Shown: piece after piece, positions 57,872 to 64,000 of the stretch
Layout: every line of letters starts with the position of its first letter
How positions within the stretch are numbered: position 1 is the stretch's first letter
Assembly (NCBI GenBank): GCA_965240325.2
Contig: OZ251238.1
Span: 558,001-622,000 of the forward strand
Direction of reading: 5' to 3'
From: Rebecca billardiae RCC1528
Lineage: Eukaryota > Haptophyta
DNA length: 64,000 bases
Notes under the pieces: model-generated
Seen by the model: the letters and a program-made list of their open reading frames with translations, nothing else
Told to the model about the DNA's origin: nothing
Databases searched by the model: none
Translations under genes and position numbers: made by a program

Positions 57872-58735
57872 ATACAGGTGAAAGGAGGGTTGCACCAAAG
57901 TTGCACCACCACTGCTGCACCACTCCGAATAATAATACATCAGACGATGAAAGGAGGGGTGCACTTGTTGGGTGCACGACCACTGCTGCACCACTCCGGA
58001 TGATACAGATGAAAGGAGGGGTGCACCAGCACCACACTCCGTGCACCACTCCAAATAATACAGGTGAAAGGAGGGTTGCACCAAAGTTGCACCACCACTG
58101 CTGCACCACTCCGAATACTACATCAGACGATGAAAGGAGGGGTGCACTTGTTGGGTGCACGACCACTGCTGCACCACTCCGGATGATACAGATGAAAGGA
58201 GGGGTGCACCAGCACCACACTCCGTGCACCACTCCAAATAATACAGGTGAAAGGAGGGTTGCACCAAAGTTGCACCACCACTGCTGCACCACTCCGAATA
58301 ATACATCAGACGATGAAAGGAGGGGTGCACTTGTCGGGTGCACCACGACTGCTGCACCACTCCGGATGATACAGATGAAAGGAGGGGTGCACCAGCACCG
58401 CACTCCGTGCACCACTCCAAATAATACAGATGAAAGGAGGGTTGATGCACCACCACTGCTGCACCACTCCGAATAATACATCAGACGATGAAAGGAGGGG
58501 TGCACTTGTTGGGTGCACCACCACTGCTGCACCACTCCGGATGATACCATACAGATGAAAGGAGGGGTGCATGCACCACACTCCGTGCACCACTCCAAAT
58601 AATAATACAGATGATGAAAGGAGGGTTGATGCACCACCACTGCGTCTGCTGCACCACTCCGAATACAGATGAAAGGGTGCACCACCACCGTGCTGCAACA
58701 CTCCGAATACAGATGAAAGGAGGGGTGCACGACTT
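57872..58735. repeat. About 183-bp higher-order tandem repeat
   Basis: About 4.5 copies of a unit of about 183-186 bp (landmark CAGGTGAAAGGAGGG at 57875, 58061 and 58244). Each unit consists of three related sub-repeats containing TGAAAGGAGGG(G/T)TGCAC and TGCACCACTCC. Since 183 is a multiple of three, a minus frame stays open across it (period 61 aa, Cys/Trp/Tyr/Ser-rich), but other frames are open too. Probably non-coding. Confidence 0.9.
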
Positions 58736-59058
58736 ACTTACTGATGTACCGGTCCGTATTCATTAAGACTTACAACAAAACTTGCGATGCCGTACCACCC
58801 GGTCGGTACCCTCACTTTGCACGGAAAACCGTTGGCACCAATTGGGATCTGACTAAACTGTATTCCGTGGGATACTTATTGGAAGGCCATCAATCTTGTA
58901 GGAATCACCGGACTACGCGTGTCCTACCGGAAAACTCGCTCCGCTCGCATTGGTTGTTCTTACCGAACACCAATGCGAGCGGGGCTCGCGATTATTCTGA
59001 TGATCATTCGCGTCGTAGTCGTAAGTACGTCGACTGATATAGTGATATATCGCGTCGA
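58736..59058. other. Spacer, no gene
   Basis: Lower GC than the gene regions. It contains an inverted pair CGCTCCGCTCGCATTGG / CCAATGCGAGCGGGGCTCG (about 58937-58988; the cores AGCGGAGCGAGTTTTCC and ACCAATGCGAGC give a partial hairpin). No coding signal. Confidence 0.4.
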
Positions 59059-59122
<64 letters not shown>

Positions 59123-59134
59123 GATATATATATA

Positions 59135-59228
<94 letters not shown>
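59059..59228. repeat. (TA)n microsatellite
   Basis: About 170 bp of TA repeats with two CGATATA interruptions near 59120-59138. It is flanked by CGTCGACGA on both sides (about 59049-59057 and 59229-59237), an inverted boundary that is itself palindromic. Confidence 0.97.
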
Positions 59229-59230
<2 letters not shown>

Positions 59231-59703
59231 TCGACGACGCGACGTCAGTACGACTTTCACTTGTCACTTGATGCCCGCGATCATGCTGACGATCTGATCC
59301 GGATGATGATGCTGCTGACGATGATGCGATAGTAAGCAGCTACCAGGTCGTTCCCCCTGCACTGGGAATCCGCGGTTTCGCACTATTCAGAGCGCGAGGC
59401 CGCGGCATAGCAACGCAGATTTAGTCTTCCGATTGCTCTATCAGACCACTTGAACGATCTAATCGAGCTTTCCAATTAAAAATGACGAAACCAGATCCAT
59501 CCATTCGAGAAGCCAAATCCCGAGCGCGGCAAAGCCGTGGAACAGCAGTAATCAGCCTCGTCAGCGATAGTCCGCTCACGAAATCGATGCTCTAGGAATG
59601 AGTTCTTCGCGTGCGACCGGAGGCGGGAGCCCTCGCGGGTGCGAGCACCGATTTCTGACCCGCCGGCCTGCGGCCGGGCGGCGGCGAGTGCGATGCGGGC
59701 CAG

Positions 59704-60564
59704 GGCGCTGCGGGCGCGGATGTGCTCGCGGAGCCGGCGTGCGTGGACGGGCTGTTGCGGGAGAGTATCTGCCGCCATCCTGCGCCGCGCGTCTTGCGCC
59801 AAGCCTCTTTCGCCTCGGCTCAGGGCAGCGCGCACGGCGCGCGCCGCCTCAACTGGCCAGCCTTGCCTGCGCCGCAGCCGACCGCGCGCGCGCCGTGCGC
59901 GGCGTGGTCGGGAAGGAACGGGCGCGGCTGCCGGGCGAGATGACGACATCATGTGCGCACGCCATGCCGCCCCGCCACGCCTTGCCGAGCGTGTCGCCGG
60001 TCCGTTTGCACGCCTCTTCGAGTTGTCACAAATGGTGTGCGGCACGGCCTCGCGGTCGTGACCCTTGTCGGGACGATCATTGAGACACAGAACAGTCCCA
60101 GACGGGCAAGCGGGATACTCTTCCATGAATGTTCATCACCGCGTGGTCATGTAGAAGTGCTGGGTGCGACGCTTCCTCGCGCGGATGCACTTTCATCATC
60201 TTCTTCGAGCTCAGGTCTGGCTTCAGGCACGACTGAAGAAATCAGCACTCGTCAACAGCTGTGCGGATCCGTTATCGTGCCCTTTCGCGGCGCCGCGGGG
60301 CGGCATAGCGTGCGCACATGATGTCGTCATCTCGCCCGGCAGCACCCCTTGTTCCTTTCCGACCACGCCGCGCACGGCGCGCGCGCGGTTGGCTGCCGGC
60401 GCGGCTGTGCTGGCCTCGAGGCGGCGCGCGCGTGCGCGCTGCCCTGAGCCGCGGCGAAAAGAGGCGTGGCGCGAGACGCGCGGCACAGGAGGGCGCCAGA
60501 TACTCTCCCGCGACAGCCTGTCCACGCAAGCCGGCTCCGCGAGCACATCCGCGCCCGCAGCGCC
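59704..60564. repeat. Inverted repeat with about 270-bp arms
   Basis: Left arm 59704-59973 and right arm 60297-60564 are diverged inverted copies (GGCGCTGCGGGCGCGGATGT at the outer left end, GATGACGACATCATGTGCGC at the inner end) around a loop of about 323 bp. Arm identity is visibly lower than in the foldback elements, with small indels. No transposase. It may be an older foldback-type element or an inverted duplication. Confidence 0.75.
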
Positions 60565-61354
60565 GTGCCCCGGGCGCGCCCCGCCAACGGCGCTCGGCCG
60601 CCTTCGCCGCTGCCGCCTGCCGCCGAGGGCAAAAGGTCAAGATTTGGTCGGCCCTCGCCTGCCGAGCCGCCACCGGGGGCTCCCTGCCCTCTATCTCGTT
60701 GCGGCTCAATTTTGGGATTGCGAGACCAGCTCATCGATTGACGCACATCCGCACCCGCGAGACCTGAAAATCTTATTCGCGGGTAGCGACGGGTGCGTCC
60801 TCCGGCTGTTTTTCTTGTATGTCCAAACCGCGGATTCCCAGTGCAGGGGGAACGACCTGGTAGGCCGCGATCGCGGCCCCGCGAGCGCGGTCCCGCATGC
60901 TGTCCGGTCCATAATAGGTCCCGGCATCGGCGGCATTAATCGGAATGATCAATGATGTCGGGGCGGCGGCGCTGCTGATGATTGATCGGCGCGGCTGACA
61001 TGGCGATCAGTAGCATCGTCAGACTGATGATGATGCGCCGGTTGCCGGCATCAACCTATATATATTCGAGAGTCGTCACCGACGTACGTATACGACCGGT
61101 ACGTATCCGATCCGATATCGTCATCGGCGCCGCCCGCACGGGTCAGAGATCGATGAGCAGTACTCCGTGGCCGTGGCACACCGCGGCGCGGTCGGACTGA
61201 GTACTACTCGGACTGAGCCAGCCTCGCCGCGCCATAAGCAGCTTCGGTCCGCCGCCATAAATGTCGTCCTTGGGCCCACCCCCCGGCGTCATAGCGCCCA
61301 CCCTCGGCTGTCGGGGCGCTGGCCCATCCTCCCAGCGGCTGGTGCTCACGCTGC
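60565..61354. other. Spacer, no recognised gene
   Basis: Between the inverted repeat and the sulfotransferase 3' end. Moderate GC with CATCGGCGGCATTAATCGG and several GATCGG/CGATC motifs around 60900-61140. No coding signal. Confidence 0.4.
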
Positions 61355-62580
61355 TCAGTGCGCCGCAAAGAGAACACTCGGGCAGCGCGCGAGGCCGGCG
61401 CCATCCGTCGCCTGAGCCAGCAGCCGCCGGTCGGCCGCCGTGCACGCCCGCGATGGCGCAGCAGACGGCGGCGGCTGCTTTGCAGCCGCACTCGCCGCGG
61501 CTGCGTCAGGGTCGGCGTGCTGCCCCAGCAGCCGGCGCAGCGCGTCGCGGTGCGGGCTGTCCTCGGCAGTCGCCGCCACGCGGAGGCCAAACGCCGCCGC
61601 CGAGCACACCAAGCCGTGCAGCGCGCGGCTGTCCTCTGGCTCGCCCGGCTGGGCGGAGGTGGCGTGGGCAGCGAGGTCCGCGAAGACGCGGCGGGCCCGC
61701 GGCCGCACGGCAGCCATGGGGGCCCGCAGTGCGTCCGCGACGTGCTGCCACTCCGCGTCGGCCATGGCCGCCTGCGTCCGGTCGGCGGGCCGGCCGTGGC
61801 CAGCGTCATATATCGGCCCATGCACATCTGGATGCTGGGGGCGCCCGGACTCTCCCGCAGGGCCAGCGAGGTGGTGAGCATCTTCCCGATGCCGTTGGGC
61901 GCCATGAACGCGCGCAGTGCCTCGAGCCGCAGCCCGTCCGCCACCGGCAGCTCGCGCAGCAGCGCGCAGAGCGAGCGCTTGTGCCACGGCTGCGGTCGCA
62001 GCCCGCGGAGGGCGGGCACGTGCCGCCTGAACAGCGCCTGCGCGTGGGCGGGCACCTGCACGCACACACCCCAGTTGGAGATGTTGTTGAGCCCGTTGAC
62101 CTCGACGCCCGTCCAGTGCGGCTCCTTGCACGCGCGGTGGAAGCGGTACCCGGACACGAGCATGTCGAGCGGGTGGTGCACAAAGTGCACCACCACGTCG
62201 TGGGCGCGCTTGACGGAGCGCGGTGTGCGCTTTGGGGGGTCTGCCGTCGCGCCGTCGCAACGCGCGAGGCCGTCCCAGGCGCGGCCCACCCTGTTCTCCG
62301 CGCAGCACTTGTTGCGCCGGCTGCGCCGCGAGTGGCTGTGCTCGTCCAGCGCTTCACAGAGACGCTCTCGCAGGGCCATTGCCGCGAACGTGCCAGACTT
62401 GTGGTGCGCGATGACGAAGACCGATCGGTTGATCGGCTTGACGCAGTGCCCCTTGGCGCGGCCCTCGTCCGTGGAGCCCGGCGGCGCGAGGCAGACGAGC
62501 GCGAGCATGGACGCCCGCCGCCATCGCGCCGTCGATGGCTTCGCGCTGTGCGCAGCGAGGAGCCACGCCGTTGCCGCCAT
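61355..62580 (-). CDS. Sulfotransferase-like protein, reading frame broken near 61.8 kb
   Basis: From ATG 62580 one frame carries a sulfotransferase N part: a leader (AATAWLLAAH), the PAPS 5'-phosphosulfate-binding segment SVFVIAHHKSGTFAAMAL, the 3'-phosphate-binding segment VVVHFVHHPLDMLVSGYRFH, and EPHWTGVEVNGLNNISNWG. Coding character continues to about 61800 (GIGKMLTTSLAL). The downstream coding-like sequence (AAMADAEWQHVADALRAPM, VFADLAAHATSA, stop at 61355) is in another frame. No GT-AG intron restores phase there, so a one- or two-base indel, an unusual intron or an inactive gene is likely. The usual Arg of RDP is His (HHP). The substrate is probably a polysaccharide or lipid in the Golgi (inferred). 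Confidence 0.6.
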
Positions 62581-64000
62581 CGTCGCTTGCGCCGTTTTCC
62601 TAATAGGACCCAATCTGCTTCGTGAAATATTATACTACGAGGATCTCGCGGATAAAATCATCGTCAATTTCTGTGTGTGATGAATCAAGGTGGTGTTGGA
62701 GGCCACTCCACCGAAATCGAGCCCGTCCAGGGCTTCGGCCGCCCACTGGCGTCCAGGGCTTAGCCCTGGACGCGCCGAGCGCGTCCAGGGCTCCGCTCGC
62801 CAGCGCGAGATAGTATTGAGCTCATAGGCGATGCCGCCGCGCCGCGTGCGCGCGCTCCGTCTCGCGCTGGCTGCGGCCGCGAGCGCGTGCGGCGAGCCGT
62901 CGCGTGCGGTCGCGCACCGGCGCTGAGGTATGGTGTGCCCATCCGTGCCCTTGGCTCGTGCCCGCGCGCCCTCCTCCGCCGCTGCGTGGCGCGCGTGTGG
63001 TCGCGCCGCCTCGCTCGCTGGGCGCACCGAAAGCGCAAGCGCGCAACGAGTCACCTGTGGCGTGTCGGACCCAGCGCGTGCGCGCCTGGCGTGTGGTTTG
63101 TGTTTGACATGGCCTTGGTCACGCGCGGCGCCGGCCGTGCCCAGCGTCTGACCGCGCGCAACGCGCATAGTACTGGTGGTCCCGGCTGGGTCGAGCCGAC
63201 CCCTCGGGGCTCGGCGGCACCCAGCCACTCGTAGGCGGCCGCGATGGGTCGACGCGTCGGATGGGTGGCGGCTACACACCATGCTGGTCGCGCACTGCCG
63301 CGTGCAGGGCGGTTGCACGGTGACAAGTGCCCCCGCGATCGTGCCGCGCTCGGGTACGAACAGGAGCAGTATGTTGCATGCGTGCCGCCGGCAGGTGGCG
63401 AGCTGGGGCGTGCTGGTCGGTGTGGCTGACGGGCGCGCTCGCGCGCGTGGCATGAGCGAGCGCGCCGCCGCCCAAGCGTGCCGCCCACGCCGCGCGCCGC
63501 GCGCCGCGCGCCGCGCGGCCTACGTCGCGTCGGCGCTCGCGCGGCCGGCAGCTCCGGACGGCAGCGTGGCCGGAAGGCGGCACGGGCACCATGCTGCTCA
63601 AGGCTGGCAAACAAGCTGCAGTAGTCGTCCCTCATCTTGGCATACGGAAACAGCTAGCACGCATGATGAGATGGATACACAGCAGTTCAGCAGTCTGCAT
63701 GCTCCGTGACCGTGACGGGGTATTCGGAAAGTGTTCAGCTGACAAATCTCGCCTGCCTGAGCTATCTGTCAGGCTGTGTGCGTCTCTTCTTCTTAGTCAG
63801 TGTTGTGCTCAGGCCGGCCACCGTAGAAGGGTGGGAGCTGGCGAACTTCTCCACCGGGTACCGAGCCTATCATAGCCATCAGCGCGCGCATACTGTAGCA
63901 GCGGTTCAGCCTTGTCACTGGCTAGCATCCCGTACTTGGTAGCTGCCGAGCAGCTCCGCGCGCTGAGCGTCGTGTTCAGCTGTGATGTATGATGAGCAGC
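62581..64000. other. Window end, no confident gene
   Basis: An AT-rich patch (62620-62640) lies upstream of the sulfotransferase start. At about 62740-62800 there are inverted copies of GTCCAGGGCT / AGCCCTGGAC around TT, with a third direct copy at about 62784. From 62830 to 63600 frames are Arg/Ala-rich shadows. A + frame at 63706-63942 has a mildly coherent hydrophobic patch (LACLSYLSGCVRLFFLVSVVL) but no recognised family. Confidence 0.4.

Noticed and set aside
57872-58735. CRISPR-like regular repeats
   Set aside because: The repeats are contiguous satellite units without unique spacers, and the genome is eukaryotic with no cas genes.

Overview
This window is nuclear DNA from a eukaryote, most likely a very GC-rich unicellular alga. 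A haptophyte or a similar secondary-plastid alga is my best guess, not a demonstrated one. Four genes are cut by short GC-rich spliceosomal introns (94-166 bp, mostly GTGCG at the donor and (G/C)CAG at the acceptor). The coding DNA is strongly GC-biased. The protein families fit an alga: a GH17 beta-1,3-glucanase with two X8/CBM43-like modules, a Rhesus-type ammonium transporter, a full-length ABCA-like transporter, a sulfotransferase, a GSCFA protein and a WD40 protein with a signal-peptide/transit-like leader. Microsatellites, minisatellites and inverted-repeat elements fill the spaces between genes.

Layout. 0.6-13.2 kb is gene-dense: a pyruvyl-transferase/glycosyltransferase fusion (-), a START protein (+), an Rh transporter (-) and an ABCA transporter (+). 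13.2-23.0 kb is repeats: a three-copy element (13.3, 21.2 and 21.8-22.8 kb), a foldback element, a 392-bp satellite and a 275-bp direct-repeat pair enclosing 64-bp arrays. 23.1-32.6 kb holds a secreted glycoside-hydrolase-like gene (-), GSCFA (+), a cyclic 2,3-diphosphoglycerate synthetase (-) and a Bcr/CflA-like MFS transporter (+). 32.6-36.4 kb is degenerate DNA plus a second foldback copy. 36.4-46.0 kb holds a FAX/GST-like gene (-), GH17-X8 (+), a disordered protein (-) and a CoA-disulfide reductase-rhodanese fusion (+). 46-50 kb has weak coding signal and a transposon-like element bounded by inverted arrays. 50.2-53.4 kb holds an unknown gene (-) and the WD40 gene (+). From 53.4 kb on there are mainly simple repeats, two small unknown ORFs, a 270-bp-arm inverted repeat and a sulfotransferase-like gene (-) with a frame break.

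Architecture. From 0.6 to 53.4 kb the recognised genes alternate strictly in strand (-,+,-,+...), which makes seven head-to-head pairs. Five of these are 133-530 bp apart, as expected for shared promoters; the other two are separated by about 1-1.5 kb. Convergent gene ends are separated by AT-rich or repeat-rich spacers. The functions do not form one pathway. Cell-surface and extracellular carbohydrate work recurs (pyruvylation/glycosylation, the glycoside hydrolase, GH17-X8, sulfotransferase), as does membrane transport (Rh, ABCA, MFS). Two genes belong to families best known from prokaryotes: the cyclic-DPG synthetase, intronless and less GC-biased than its neighbours, and the CoADR-rhodanese, which has introns and is therefore settled in the nuclear genome.

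All gene models were read by eye from frame, motif continuity and GT-AG sites. No alignment or RNA evidence was available.
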